Shown here: in pieces, positions 34,668 through 47,109 of the stretch
How the letters are laid out: every line of letters begins with the position of its first letter
Position numbering within the stretch: the first letter of the stretch is position 1
Origin: Centrapalus pauciflorus
Taxonomy: Eukaryota > Streptophyta > Magnoliopsida > Asterales > Asteraceae
DNA length: 64,000 nt
Direction of reading: 5' to 3'
NCBI GenBank assembly: GCA_020465985.1
Contig: JAANYP010000811.1
Span: 1,096,001 to 1,160,000 of the forward strand
Program-made: the position numbers and the translations under genes
The notes under the pieces: generated by a model
Databases searched by the model: none
Seen by the model: the letters and a program-made list of their open reading frames with translations, nothing else
Told to the model about the DNA's origin: nothing

Positions 34668-37600
34668 TTAAGAACTTTGTTTATTTAAACTGCTGCCAGT
34701 ATACAAACCTTGCTCAATACATACCTTAACTACATTTTGATATTTTCTAGCCTCACCTTCCATATGTGCGTCGCTTGAGATTTGATGAGCGTGAAGCACT
34801 TGCAGGTCATCTTTGGAAAGGTTCACTAGGTGTAGCGGATCGTAGACTCTAAGAATTACTTTTTCTTCAAAGTCCTCCAACACTGCTTCCCCTGTCTCAC
34901 TTTCCACATACCACCAATTTAGATTCTTCATGACGTCCTGTGGCATTGGCTTGAGAGGAACCTTCTTCAGACATCTAACTGGTTTGTATTGTATTTTCAT
35001 CCATGGACGACCAGTTAGAGGGTCAATTCGAGTATTGTCCATCACTCGTTTACCCACCCTTGGATTGAGCCGCTCGAATTTCCTCGACCTCCCTTCTTTT
35101 CTGATGATCTTCGCTATTATTTCAGCATAAGGGTCGTCGCCGATGTTGATAAGCTCCTTCCATGCTAACGCTTTTATTTCAATCTTTGGCAAGGAATTGA
35201 AGACTTTTAGAGTTCTTCTGAGATACTGGAGGCCATCTTTTCGTTTGATGATGAATAGCTGCAATTCTCGATCAAAGAACCAGCTCAAAATATTTCCTGA
35301 TAGCTCTCCAGCACCCGGCACACACATCTTCTTCTTCAGCTCCAACTCCTTTTTCTCTGCCCTGAACCACAATTTTCTTTTTTCTTCATTAGTAAGCTCT
35401 TTGGCAGGCTCTTCACTTGATGATTCAACATTTAAAGCAGCTTTGACTACTTCTATGTTAATCACATTATTTCCTTCTGTTACATATGTATCTGTGATAG
35501 GGTTTTGTTGAACAATGATTTCATTTGCTTCATCATCCTCATCAACATAAAACTCGTCATCAGATTTCCAGTCGGTTACGTCTTCAGGCACAAATTCTCC
35601 TTCTTCTAAATCTTCCATTTCGTCCTCGTAATCAAAACCAAAGTCTAGAGGGTCTTCATCGATATTTATTAATGCTTCAATCATTTCATGTATCTCAGAC
35701 TCTGTGACTTTTGAGGAACTAGCCTCACCTTCTGCAGCTCCCGACTGACTCGGCTCCCCCTGAACCTCAGCATGCTGAGCAGCAGAAAAATCTACTCGCT
35801 CATTATCTTTTTGTGCACTGGGATCATTGTCGTCTTCATCTCCACCCCTTGGCAGCTCCTCCTGATCCCTACAACTTGTCTCCCCCTGAGCCTTTATATT
35901 TTTTAATAATTGCTCAATAAGGGACCGCATTGATCGAATCTCGGCCGATTGATCGGCAACAAACGATTTGAGCTCCAAGTTGTTTTCCTCGATCTTAGCC
36001 ACTAATTTCTTTAATTCAGCATTCTCTGTGTCAACTATGGCATTGTGCTGCTGTATTTCACTGAGCGCCTTCGTTAACTGAAAGATTTGGACTTGCTGGA
36101 ATTCAACCTTGCTTCGGAGCTCAGAAAACCTTTGATTGTTTGTGAAGGTGGATGATGTGGATGGTATGGATTGTATGGGAGTTGGAATGATTGGCGAGGG
36201 AATGTATGGTTGAACAGGTGGTGGTGGTGGTGGAATGGTTGTTTGAACGGGTGGAGGTTGAGGTATTTCAGGCTGAGAAGCAGAGGCCGAGGAAGCTCCC
36301 TGCATGAACCTATGGCGTTTGGCCCTTTGTCGATGTACCAAAGGTACTACCTCCTCTTGTTCATAATCTGAGTCGTCTGACTCCTCTGAAGCTCTTCTTT
36401 TACTACCACCTTTCTCTATCACAACTAATCTTGATCCATATGTCCGTATGTGGATGGACGGATCTTCTGTTTCTTTTTCCATTTCTATTTCTTCCATTTC
36501 CTCAGATTCAGGTTCTGAAGAAGACTCTTCGTCACCTGTTGGCTCAGGTTCATATTCATCAATTTGTCTAAACACATCTACTTCTCCTTCTGGAGGCTCC
36601 AATAGATCTCCAACGAGTTCAGCCGTGATGTCAGCATTAGCATTCGGACCGGCTGCCAAAAACTGTTGCAACGTTTGATATGTCGGATCAGATTCAGATG
36701 GTGCACTCGAAGGACCAGTCTCTTCCGGCTCTTGAGCTTGGCTTGTAGAGGGCCTATCTGCCTGAATTTGTCTCGCGGATGCCCTTTGCCTCCTTTTCTG
36801 TTGTTGAGGCCTTCGTTGCTGCGGTCGCTGTTGCTGGGGTTGCTGTTGCTGTTGCTGTTGTTGGGGAACCTGCACATCCCCTGCCCAGTTGGCATCTTCA
36901 CTTACTTGGAAATCGGGATCAATTACAGCTCCAAACAATGGTCCCTCTACTGGAATAGCTAATCTTCCTCGATGAGAGGAGCAATCAGCAAATATTCTTT
37001 TATCGATGTCCGCAACACTCTGAATTTCATTGAGCTGTGGCAGATTTGGCAGGAAGTGCCTGATCAGCATCATTACAAATCGCGGATAAAGCAGAAATCT
37101 TTCACGTTCCAGAGCTGTTATTTGCTGAACAAACTCGGAGAAGAACATCTCTGAAAAGCTGAATCTTTGATTGTAAACTAAAGCTATCATCCCAGAATGA
37201 ATCTTCGATACAATGTAGTCGAAGCCTGCTTTCTTTGCTGCAAAACATACCATGAAGACATGCGCCAAATATCTCCATTGTCCGATAAGCCAACTTTTCA
37301 TATAAGACGACTTCGCTACATTCAGACTATACCCCATTCTAGGGGTGAGCGACGGGTACCATTTCCCGAACCGGTACCGAACCGGTACCGGTACCGACCG
37401 GTACCGAATTAATATATTCGGTTCGTTATTCGGTTTTTAAATTAGCTAAAATTCGGTATTCGGTACTCTCGGTTCGGTATTCGGTCTTTAAATTAGCTAA
37501 AATTCGGTATTCGGGACCGAACCGGCACCATATAAAATTATACGGTTCGGTATTCGGTTCTTTTAAAACTAATAATTCGGTTTTTGTATTTTCGGGATCG

Positions 37601-38011
37601 GTACCGGTTCGGTTCGGTCCGGTACCGAGCTCACCCCTACCCCATTCTCACAAAAGCGGCCTGCCTGATTGACAACAGAAAGTCAATAGGCCCATTTTCT
37701 TGATCCTGTGATCCAAGCTGCAACACTTGACGTAGCATATCTGCTGAAAACACCAGAGGGTGTCCAGCGACCCTTGTCCTTAGTACTGTTGAAGTAACAG
37801 TACAATCCACTTGCAGGTGATCCCAAAATTGACGCACGTATGGGATAACGATTTGAATATTATGAGACAGTGCATACGCAATCCTTGATCCATTCAAGAA
37901 ATCTATCATCTGACGGAAAGCTTGAGCCTCAGGAATAGCATGGTCAGGAGAGATGACCATGTTATGCTTAGGAACAAAAATCCTATCAGCCATGTCTGCA
38001 CAATATAGCAA
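34668..38011 (-). pseudogene. Extra (env-like) ORF of element D, interrupted by a MITE
   Basis: The likely start is the ATG at 37993 (MADRIFVPKHNM), 2 nt after a strong 3' splice site (branch TTCTAAT, then ATTGTGCAG). The N-terminal domain runs to the MITE at 37639 and resumes at 37337 for 889 open codons. Visible parts, counted from 37337: conserved domain with FLLYPRFVMMLIRH (aa 1-140), a Gln-rich and basic run (about 157-195), an acidic part, a coiled coil (about 400-476), and a conserved C-terminal domain (about 645-889) with LSWFFDRELQLFIIKRKDG and VYDPLHLVNLSKDDL. No signal peptide or transmembrane helix is visible, so the term envelope is not justified. Apart from the MITE it is the best preserved extra ORF here. 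Confidence 0.8.
37340..37639. mobile_element. hAT-type MITE (300 bp)
   Basis: Terminal inverted repeats are TAGGGGTGAGC and GCTCACCCCTA, flanked by the 8-bp duplication ccccattc at 37332-37339 and 37640-37647. Eight-bp duplications and TAGGG-type ends are typical of the hAT superfamily. The body is built from repeated GGTACCGG and TTCGGTATTCGG words and encodes nothing. The homologous site in element E (about 50511) has no insertion, which confirms the boundaries. Confidence 0.9.
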
Positions 38012-40189
38012 ATAAAATATTAGAATTATTAAAAAGCAATAAACTTGTGTAAATTCAAATTTCTTTTATTTTGAACTTGTATAAGGACAAAATCCAACAC
38101 TTATGAATTTCTACAAGGTTAATTCAAATTTTAATCAAATAATTCAAACATAATAACAAATTCGAATGTAATAACAAATTCGAACAAAATGTCAAATTCG
38201 AAACAACAAATTCGAATAATCGTTCATTCGAGTTTAGTGGGTCATTCGAGTTTAATGACAAACTCGAGACCCCGATCAAACTCGAGATTATGAACAAACT
38301 CGAATCTGTCGGTCACTTTAATCACAAAAGTCCAAGATTTTAACCATTTTAGACGTATAAAATCACATCTATTAGTCCTAATGGGTTCTAATCGAAGATA
38401 TTTGTGGTCAATTTGACATTTCAACGGTTCAAAGTTTGTAATTTTGAAAGACAAACTTTCCACCTTCAAAACTTCAAAATTTAATAGTTTTGGCCTAAAT
38501 GGAGTATAAAACTACCTAATCTTGTATAATACACTTGGTTATACCTAGAGTTGCTAGTAGAATCGAACACCACTGGACAAAACTCGAAAAATAGTGTGTA
38601 ACTCGAAAACGGTAAACTCGAAGAACAGATTCGAGATCGCTGTTGATAGACTCGAAGACTCAAATTCGAATGTAGGTGATAATGACTTGTCACTGTTGAC
38701 CTATTTATATCAACCAACCACCTTCGAGTTTGATCCTTCCTCGAGTTTTCTGACAGAATCGAGGCCATGCCACATTCGAATTTATATTCGAATTTAGCTT
38801 GGACTCGAATTTGATTTGAAAATTTCGAAACCCTTTGAAATAAATTCAACTGTTTCAACTTTTTCAGCCTGTTCGTGTAACGGAATAAACTATGCCAAAT
38901 CTTTTACCCTAAGCACAAGATTTTCACGCAATGTCTATTTTATTCAACTAGGAATGCATACTCAGCAAATTTTGACCTTTTTCCTAAGTAAAATTAAAAT
39001 AAAATAAAATAAAATAAAAATAAAAATAAAAATAAAGATAAAAATAAATTAAATTAAATTAAAGTTAAAATTTTAAGCAAAAATTAAGACTAAACTACAT
39101 TATTTAAAATTTTACAACCTATATTATAACACTTAGAATATTTTTGACGAGTATTGTCAAAGAAAGGTTCAATCAGATAGTGGCGTCAGATACTCACTTT
39201 CCGTACTTAAACCTTCACACTTAGGAATTTTTGATTCCTTTGATTGTTTGGCGTGACATACATTTCTAGCCGATTGTTGGTATTATACCCCCTTTAAACA
39301 TGTTACATTTCGGAATATCCCTTGGCCTTTTTATTTATCATGAAAATATCTTAGGTGACTCATACATAGACATACTTTTATGATCAAGGCATACACACAA
39401 TGATTTGTACTTTTTGGTATTTGCAAACTTTCTTTAAAAGGCAAACATCGGACACAGGTCTGTATTTACATACAACAAAGTGTCTTAGTTTGTCTTAAGG
39501 TTTATTTTTTTTAAAGCTAGCAAGACAGCGGTGACAGGTCTGCATCGACGTACAACAAAGCGACATATCTAGCTAGCTCGAATCAAAACAGAGGCAACAG
39601 GTATGTACTTACGTACAACAAAGTTACTTGTTTTGACTCTCAATTCATTATGATTTTTCTATGTTTTCCATTTTAAGATGTATCTGATGTTGCTATACAT
39701 CCCCAGAAAGTTTGCATACCTCATTTATAATCAAAGTTTGTATGTCTCGTACATAAAAATTAAGACCGATTGGTCATACATCTAAGTTAGTGACACGTTT
39801 GACTTTTTCTTGATTATTTTATTAGCCTTGAGACTCTCTATATGTATTATGCCTACCAACATATCAAACTAGATAATGTACAAAACTTAGAATTTTAGGT
39901 GCATTACGTGTGAAAGCCAAAACATTTAGAGTTTGTAACGACTGTGCTAATTTTCGTCACTTTGAACATATGCATCTAAGACTTAACTCATTTTCTAATA
40001 TTCTCTTTTTTTTGAATTTTTTATGGTTTTCTCTCTTTTTTCTTTTGTTTTTCATAAGATGTAGCAAGAAAATACTATAAACTACTAACTTACTCAAAAT
40101 AGAAACTATCCTAAGTTACTAAGCTTACTATAAAAAGAAAGAAATACTACTGCTATAAAAAGAAATAAAATTCTACTAAGGTCAATTTA
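38012..40189 (-). other. pol/env-like spacer of element D
   Basis: The stretch next to the extra ORF (38140-38300 and 38570-38820) is dense in ATTCGAA/CTCGA words. It is followed by a (TAAAA)n microsatellite (38991-39060) and three tandem hairpins (39461-39617). The rest is AT rich. Overall sequence is conserved with the E spacer. No protein-coding frame is supported. Confidence 0.7.
39461..39617 (-). repeat. Three tandem stem-loops in the D spacer
   Basis: Three copies of a unit of the form CAGGTCTGTAC-nnnn-GTACAACAAAG contain a 14-nt hairpin, at 39461-39474 (TGTAT/ATACA), 39541-39554 (TGCAT/GTACA, imperfect) and 39604-39617 (TGTAC/GTACA). The closing pair changes from T-A to C-G between copies while pairing is kept. 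The E spacer has the same three hairpins. Confidence 0.6.
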
Positions 40190-43100
40190 CTATGGGTTAC
40201 GTATTCCATTCAGTTGAATCAAATATTCAAACCGTGACTTATCAAACGCTTTGGTAAATAAATCAGCATTATTATCATCCGTTGCCACTTTTACCAGCTT
40301 GATTAAGTTCTTTTCAGCACAATCACGTATAAAATGATGTCTTGTGTCTATGTGCTTGGTTTTATTATGTTTAACTGGATTATTAGTTATAGCAATTGTA
40401 GACTGGTTATCTATCCTAATAGGAGTTTGAGTATAAGCTAAACCGTAATCCTGCAATTGTTGTTGTATCCACAGAACCTGTGAACAGCAACTACCAGCAG
40501 CAACGTATTCGGCCTCGCACGTTGACACGGCTACCGAAGACTGTTTCTTGCATTGCCAGGAAACGAGTCTCCCTCCTAGGAATTGACAACCTCCAGTTGT
40601 TGACTTGCGCGTCAAGCTGCATCCTCCGTAGTCAGAATCCGTGAACGCCTCCAATTCCAGATCTCCCTCCGCGTGATACCAAAGTCCCCGCTTCGGTTTT
40701 GACTTGAGGTATCGTAGAATCCGCTTCACAGCTTTCATGTGCATCTCTTTCGGATTAGCTTGAAACCTAGCACAAATACAAACAGTAAACATAATGTTTG
40801 GTCTTGAAGCAGTTAAATACATAAGTGACCCAATCATGGCCCGATATAACGTCGGATCCACATCGGTATCACTTTCAGTACCCGGTCCGAGATTGTGATT
40901 CACTTGAATCGGCGTGCTGAAATGAGCTGTCAGCTTTGTCCCTTTCATCCCGAAGCGCTCTAATATGTCGTAGACATACTTCGTCTGATGGATAAACATC
41001 CCCTCCTTCTTCTGGTCAACTTGCAAACCCAAAAAGAAATTCAACTCACCCATTGCACTCATCTCGAATTTTGACTTCATCACCTTCTCAAAATCCTTGC
41101 ACATTTGCTCGTCTGATGATCCAAAGATGATATCATCGACATACACTTGTACCAAGATGAAGTGTTCTACCTTTCGCTTAACTAACAGCGTACTGTCTAT
41201 CCTTCCTCTTTCAAACCCATTTTCTAACAGATGGTTGGACAGAGTCTCGTACCACGCCCTCGGTGCTTGATGCAATCCATATAGAGCCTTATCTAATCGA
41301 TATACTCTGTCTGGATATTTCGGATCTGTAAATCCGCGCGGCTGTTCTACATACACCAGCTCCTCCACTTTCCCATAGAGGAAAGCACTCTTAATGTCTA
41401 GCTGATATACCATAAAGCCCTTGAAGGAAGCAAAAGCCAGAAACAACCGAATAGCTTCCAACCTTGCTACTGGCGCGAACACCTCATTGTAATAGATTCC
41501 CTCTTCTTGGTTGAAACCCTTAACAACTAACCTAGCCTTGTTGCGAGTGACTATACCCCGATCGTCTCTTTTGCACTTAAAAACCCATTTGGTTCCTATT
41601 GCTATTTCCCCTTGAGGTAATGGAACTAACTCCCACACTTCTAATTTCCTAAATTGAGAGAGTTCTTCCTGCATCGCTTCAACCCAAGAGTTATCTTTTA
41701 GTGCCATTTGTACGTTTTTCGGCTCTACTTGCGAGATGAAGCACGAATAGAGGCAGGTATGAAAGGCCTCGGAGTCTTTTATCATCGACAACAACACAGT
41801 GTTGTTATTTAAACTACTCCTAGTCCTCACACCCGCATTAGGATTTCCTATGATGCTTTCTATAGGATGGTTCTTGTTGATCCCAGATGTCTCTATCTCG
41901 TCAACTCTCAGAATATCTCCTAAATTTGATCCTATTTCACCTAACGGGGGAACAACCTCAGATTCTACATTTTCCTCCTCGTGGACAGTTTCTTCAGAGT
42001 TGAATTTGTTGTCTGAGTCTGATTCTCATTTGTAGGTGATTCTGAATCATTGACTTCTAGAGATCCATCTACAGTTGAAGTAGGCTCGGATGTTGATTGA
42101 AATGTGGTCCTCGGAAAGCTATGACCCTCGTCATTCAGATTCAACGTCGCCATATCCTTTTCGATAGTACCTGCATTTTCATCCAAAGGAATGTTAAATG
42201 ATTCAAACAGTTTGTCATAATCAAATATCCATTCCGGACCTGTTTGGGGTTCATGTGTATAACTTGTGACTTCAATGTTATACACAATCTCTACTGTACC
42301 ATTAGTTTTGTTAAAAACCCGTTTGTTTGGTGAGTTCGGCACATAACCTAGGAAGTATCCTTCGTCAGCCTTTTCACCAAACTTAGGTTGATGTTTTGTT
42401 CGCAGTAAAGTACATGGTACCCCAAAAGGTTCGAAACCAGTTAAATTATGTGGCCGTTTATTCAAAATTTCATAACAGGTTTTGTTCAAAGATTTGACCG
42501 TAAGGACCCGGTTTAAAATATGACATGCGGTATTCACTGTCTCCCCCCAAAACATGGTAGGAAGCTTTGAATCTGAAAGCATGGTCCTTGCAGCCTCAAT
42601 CAATGTCCTGTTCTTTCGTTCGGCCACCCAGTTTTGTTGTGGCTCATATGGTGCACTAAATTGATGCACTATGCCCTTTGATAGGCAATATACACCAATT
42701 ACAGTGTTTTTAAATTCAGTTCCATTATCACTACGAAGCCGTTTAACCCTTGTTCCATAAGAATTCTCCACTTCGTCTAAGAACCCGATGAGCTTGGAAG
42801 CCGTCTCGTCCTTTGTACCTAGAAAGAAAACCCAAGAAAACCCAAGAAAACCGTGAGTAGTCGTCAGTGATAACTAAACAATACCAACTACCACCTATAC
42901 TCCTTTTGTTGATTGGTCCGAAGAGGTCCATATGCAACAAATCGAATGTGGCAGCGATGGAGTTCTGAGTCTTGGACTTATGTGCCTTCTTGTGTTGTTT
43001 GCCCTTCTTGCATGGTAGACACTTACCTCAAACTGAAAACTCTTCATAGGTACACCTTGCACTAGTCCATTTTTCAATATATAGTTCATTTTCCTCAGGT

Positions 43101-43569
43101 GCAAGTGTGCCATACGTCCGTGCCATAAAACCGACTCAGTCTCCGAAGCTTTAGATAACAGACAGATTGGACCCATCGAAGATTCCGGCTTGTTCATATC
43201 AAGCATGTACAAGTCATTCTTCCTTGGTGCCTGCATCAATATCCACTCTTCAGGTATCTTGAAACCCTGTTTTAGCACTAACGCCTCAGTGTCAGTGAAC
43301 AGCACTGAATTCTTCCTATCACAGATTTGAGATACACTAATGAGATTATGAACCAGTTTATCAACGTGATACACTTCATCCAATGTGATCGTCCCATTAG
43401 TGACCACTCCAGTACCCGTGATGGTTCCTACCTTATTGCCCGCGAATGATACAACTCCCCGATTCCCACCCTTGAAGTCTGTAAGGAGACTTCTTTCCCC
43501 TGTCATGTGCCTAGAGCACCCACTGTTGACGAACCATTTGTTGTTTAGACCTGTGGTTATCTCCTGCAC
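40190..43569 (-). pseudogene. pol: pol of element D, degraded
   Basis: The frame starts after the candidate acceptor (exon from 43563). The protease site is reduced to NSGCSRHM, where E has DSGCS, so a catalytic aspartate is lost. Integrase is broken by a 1-nt deletion near 43025 and by a 10-bp tandem duplication near 42830-42850; it then continues with RSDNGTEFKN and PQQNWVAERKNRTLIEAART. A third frameshift lies near 41990. From 41830 to 40190 RT and RNase H are open for 546 codons, with YVDD at 41132-41143, KSAFLYGKVEE, RKSTTGGCQFLGGRLVSWQ, CEAEYVAAGSCC and KHIDTRHHFIRDC. The stop is at 40190. Confidence 0.9.
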
Positions 43570-44907
43570 ATGAAAGAAAATAGGTTAGTTATCACGAGGA
43601 ACCCAAGCCATAACTGACTTGGTAATACCATTCTCGTCCACATACTTAAACTCTTTCAAATACCCATCTCTCCTTTCAGGTGACTTGGGTCTTTGAACTG
43701 GAGTTTGTTGTGGTGTCGAGTGATATAAGTTCACTCTTTGCCTTTGAATAGGCATTTGCTGTGGAGCTCTTGAATAATTACGATTATAATTCATTTCAGA
43801 CTGATATCCCTGAGCTCTACCCGGTGTGTGATGTCTAACAGGAGTGTGTGACCTAACCGGAGTTTATGCTCTGCTAGGCGTTGTACTCCTATATTGTTGT
43901 TGTGGTCCAGACCTAGATTGATTAACGACTCGATTCGGTGAATTAGTCCTAATCACTTCTTTTGGTCCACTTTTCACCGGTATTTGTTTCACAGCTGGTT
44001 TTGGTGTAACTTGCACAGTTTTCTCGGTACTCTGAGAACTACTAGTGCTCGCAACACTTGTGGAAGGCTTAGCTTGTTCTATCTTCCCTGTCTTAGGAGT
44101 ATTATCGACTTTTCTATGCGGACAGTTAGAAGCAACGTGCCCTCTTTCATGACATCTAAAGCAATACATTTTGTCAATAGACTTCTTGTGTGTGCCCTTT
44201 GACTTAGGTGTCTCACTAGTGTCTGGTTCTTTTGGTGCATCTACAGTGACTGGTTCATCATCCTGATCATTAAAATCAATTTTGTGTTTTCCTACAGGTG
44301 TATCACTAGAGGAAGGCACAAACTTAACTTTCTTAATCTTGACATTAATATCAGTCACCTTAGATGTATTTTCATTTACAGGTTCTGACACTGGTTCAGG
44401 TATGTCCTCTAAGTCTACTGATTTCTCAGTTTTCTCCTGAGGTTGAGGCACATAGTTGTCATTAAAAGGCGGAGGACTCTCATGATATCCTAGACCTACA
44501 GGCTTTTTAGATTGGCGTTGAGCATCTAAAATTTTCCCTAGGTTAAGACTTGAGTTCCTAAACTTCTCTAGCTTACTATTTACCTCAGCTACCTTCACCT
44601 TAGACTCAGCTAGCTCTATGTCTTTGGTTTTCAGCTCCTTGGTTAATGCCTCAACATGTTCATACATGAGTTCTAACCTAACACACTGTTCGCTCAGTTT
44701 GTCCTTTAGAACTATAACATCTTGTGCATCAGCCTTAAGCTTATCCCTAAGATCTTGCTTTATATCTAACAGGCTAGCATTATCTGATTTTAAAGATTCA
44801 TTTTGAGCAGATATATTTTGATGTGATTCTAGCACTAAATTTAACCGATCGTTAGATGTAGCACATAAAACACACAAATCATGGAAAAGAGAGAATTTCA
44901 GACTTAC
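43564..44907 (-). other. Candidate retained intron spanning the gag C-terminus of element D
   Basis: The donor is a perfect AAAG|GTAAGT (intron begins at 44907). The acceptor is TTTTCTTTCATGTGCAG|GAG (intron ends at 43564). A branch word CTAAC (43588-43584) overlaps the gag stop TAA (43587-43585), 21 nt before the acceptor. The length is 1344 nt, a multiple of three, and both ends are phase 0. Splicing would fuse ...GHTK to EITTGL of pol, keeping the first zinc knuckle (45268-45309) and removing the second (44122-44163). Confidence 0.6.
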
Positions 44908-46473
44908 CTTTGTATGACCAGATTCTACGTTGGCCATCTGAGCGGCAAACTCCAAAATCGTATGATCATCTGACTTCTCCACCCAAATCGGACTGCTTTC
45001 TTTTTTACTACTGTCCCCAGTGTTCTGCTCTGCTCCTTCACATCCACTATCAGTCACTTCAGTCATAAAGGCTCTAGCATTCGTTTCTTGATGTGTACTC
45101 AAGTCATAAGTATCGTCCAGCTGTCTGTCTGATGTGACATTAGATAACAGACCAGCTATGTTGGCTTGACTGGTTGATGTACTCGGAAGATATCGCTGTT
45201 GTGATTGGTTCTGATACTGTCCATGGTTCTGATTTCGCCCTTGGTAATTCTCCACCTTCGATCTCTGACACTCTCTGGCGAAATGTCCTAACCCTTGACA
45301 GTTGTAGCATTTGACTTTGGACTTATCGAAGACAATTCTGTTGTTACCCATGTTCAGATTTCTTCCTGTCCGTTTGATGAACCTCTTAACCCGTTGAGTT
45401 ACCATGGCCAGTTGCCATTGGAGATCCATCTCTTCAAGATCATCAGGGTCAACCTGATCGTAATCCTCATCCCAAAGTGCAGGATCGTTGATTTTACCCT
45501 GAACGCAGTTTCCATATGCGGCCACGAATGAAGCCAACAGATTCAAATGGTCTTCGGCCGATTTAGCGCTCATAGGCATATTAGAATATCCCTGACATGT
45601 AGATGCCGGTGTGGCCTAATGTTGCTTTTCTTCTGGTCTACCAAACCCTAAGAAAGCCCTAGTCGGTGCGTCCTCTGGCTTAGCTGGTGACGATGCTTCT
45701 CCCGAGAAGAAGGCTGTGGCTGTCTTCATTTCGGCTGCCACTGAAGGTGATGATTTTCCAAAATACATTGCTGGATTTTGGACTTGTTCATAATCCGTTT
45801 CTGCCTTCAGTAATTCAAAATGATACTCCCTCAGCGTTCCCACCACATCCTCCAGAGATAGAGTATAGTATTTATCCTCATCAAGCTTAATCATTGCCAC
45901 GTACATCGCCCATTTGGCCGGTAAAGCATCCAGAAGCTTATTATTCTTTTCAGTGTCGCTATACTCAATATCATGACTTTCTAGCTCAGTCAGTAGATGA
46001 TAGAAACGCGTGATGGTGTCGTCCAGCTTTTCATTCTTCAATGCCTTGAAGATCGCAAACTGCTGCTTAAGCATCTCCATACGTTTCCTCCTTAACCTCG
46101 GGTTACCCTCACACCTCTTTTCCAATGACTCCCACAATTCTTTTGATGTCTTTTGATTTCGGAAAGTGTGCAGTATGTCCTGAGGTAATGCCATTCTTAT
46201 GATAGCGTATGCGCGGTTCTCTGCTTCAAACAGCTTTTTGTCATCGTCCTTCATTTTAGAATTAGTAACCACCTTTTGTCTTCCTTCTATCTCAGCTGTC
46301 GGTGGAATGTATCCCTCGTCGATACATATCCACATACGCATATCGTTGAATCGCACAAAGTCGGCAAACCGATCTTTCCACCAATAATAGTCTTCAAGCT
46401 TCATCAATTTTGGCGGAGTATTTGCTCTTCCGACCTCGTGATCCATTTCCAGAAACCGTTGTAGATTTGACAT
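43585..46473 (-). pseudogene. gag: gag of element D, two in-frame stops
   Basis: The ATG at 46473 starts MSNLQRFLEMDHEV; the capsid part has YYWWKDRFADFVRF and SKELWESLEKRCEG. Two intact CX2CX4HX4C knuckles are present, [14 protein letters not shown] (45268-45309) and CFRCHERGHVASNC (44122-44163), with a long coiled coil between them (about 44900-44530). Premature stops are TAG at 45616-45618 (E has CAG at the aligned codon) and TAA at 43864-43866 (E has TAC). The natural end is VPRDN with TAA at 43585-43587. Pol lies in the same frame downstream. Confidence 0.88.
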
Positions 46474-47109
46474 TGTTTCAAAGATAATTGTATTTAATCT
46501 TAATTAATTTAATTCGAAATTAATTTAAATTAATTCTTTCGAATTTAGGTTAATTCGAAACTAATCAAATTTAAACTTATTTAGAATTAAATTCGAGTTA
46601 AGTATTTAAATCCAATTAAAGTCGAAATAAATGGCAAATTCGAAGGTCTCCAAACTCGAGTGTCCAGGTAATCTCAAACAACAGACAATATCCAATCTCA
46701 GTTAAACTCGAAGCCCCTATTCGACTTTAGTCCAAAGTCGAAGTCTAAAGCAAATTCGAAACCTCTAAACTCGAAAACACTTTTTAGGAAACTCGAAAGG
46801 AGCGTATTTTGATCAAACTCGAAAATGAGCAAAACCCTAATGACTCCTTAATAGATTCGAGGTACACAAATTCGAGAAACGGCCAATACCTCGATTTTTT
46901 AACGTTTTTCAGATTAAATCAATATTTTTACGAGTAAAAATATTGATTTCGATCAAAAATGTTAAAAATAGCAAAGTATTTCCCAAAATCAAATTTTATA
47001 ACCTCGAAACACTAACAAAAATCCGTGAGATTAACCGTCCAAAAGCGTCAAGAAACCTAGGATGTATCTTTATGAACACGAAGAACACCCCTTACGCTCT
47101 GATACCACT
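46474..47109 (-). other. Leader of element D with primer binding site
   Basis: The primer binding site is 47096-47107 (TGGTATCAGAGC on the - strand, an exact match to the initiator-tRNA-Met complement), two bases after the 5' LTR. The leader between it and gag (46490-46900) is dense in TTCGAA and CTCGAA words. A possible inverted repeat around AATATTTTTA lies near 46920-46945. Confidence 0.85.

Noticed and set aside
34930..36678. Several + strand open frames opposite the D extra ORF
   Set aside because: They are antisense shadows of a long conserved frame, with low-complexity translations and no domain.
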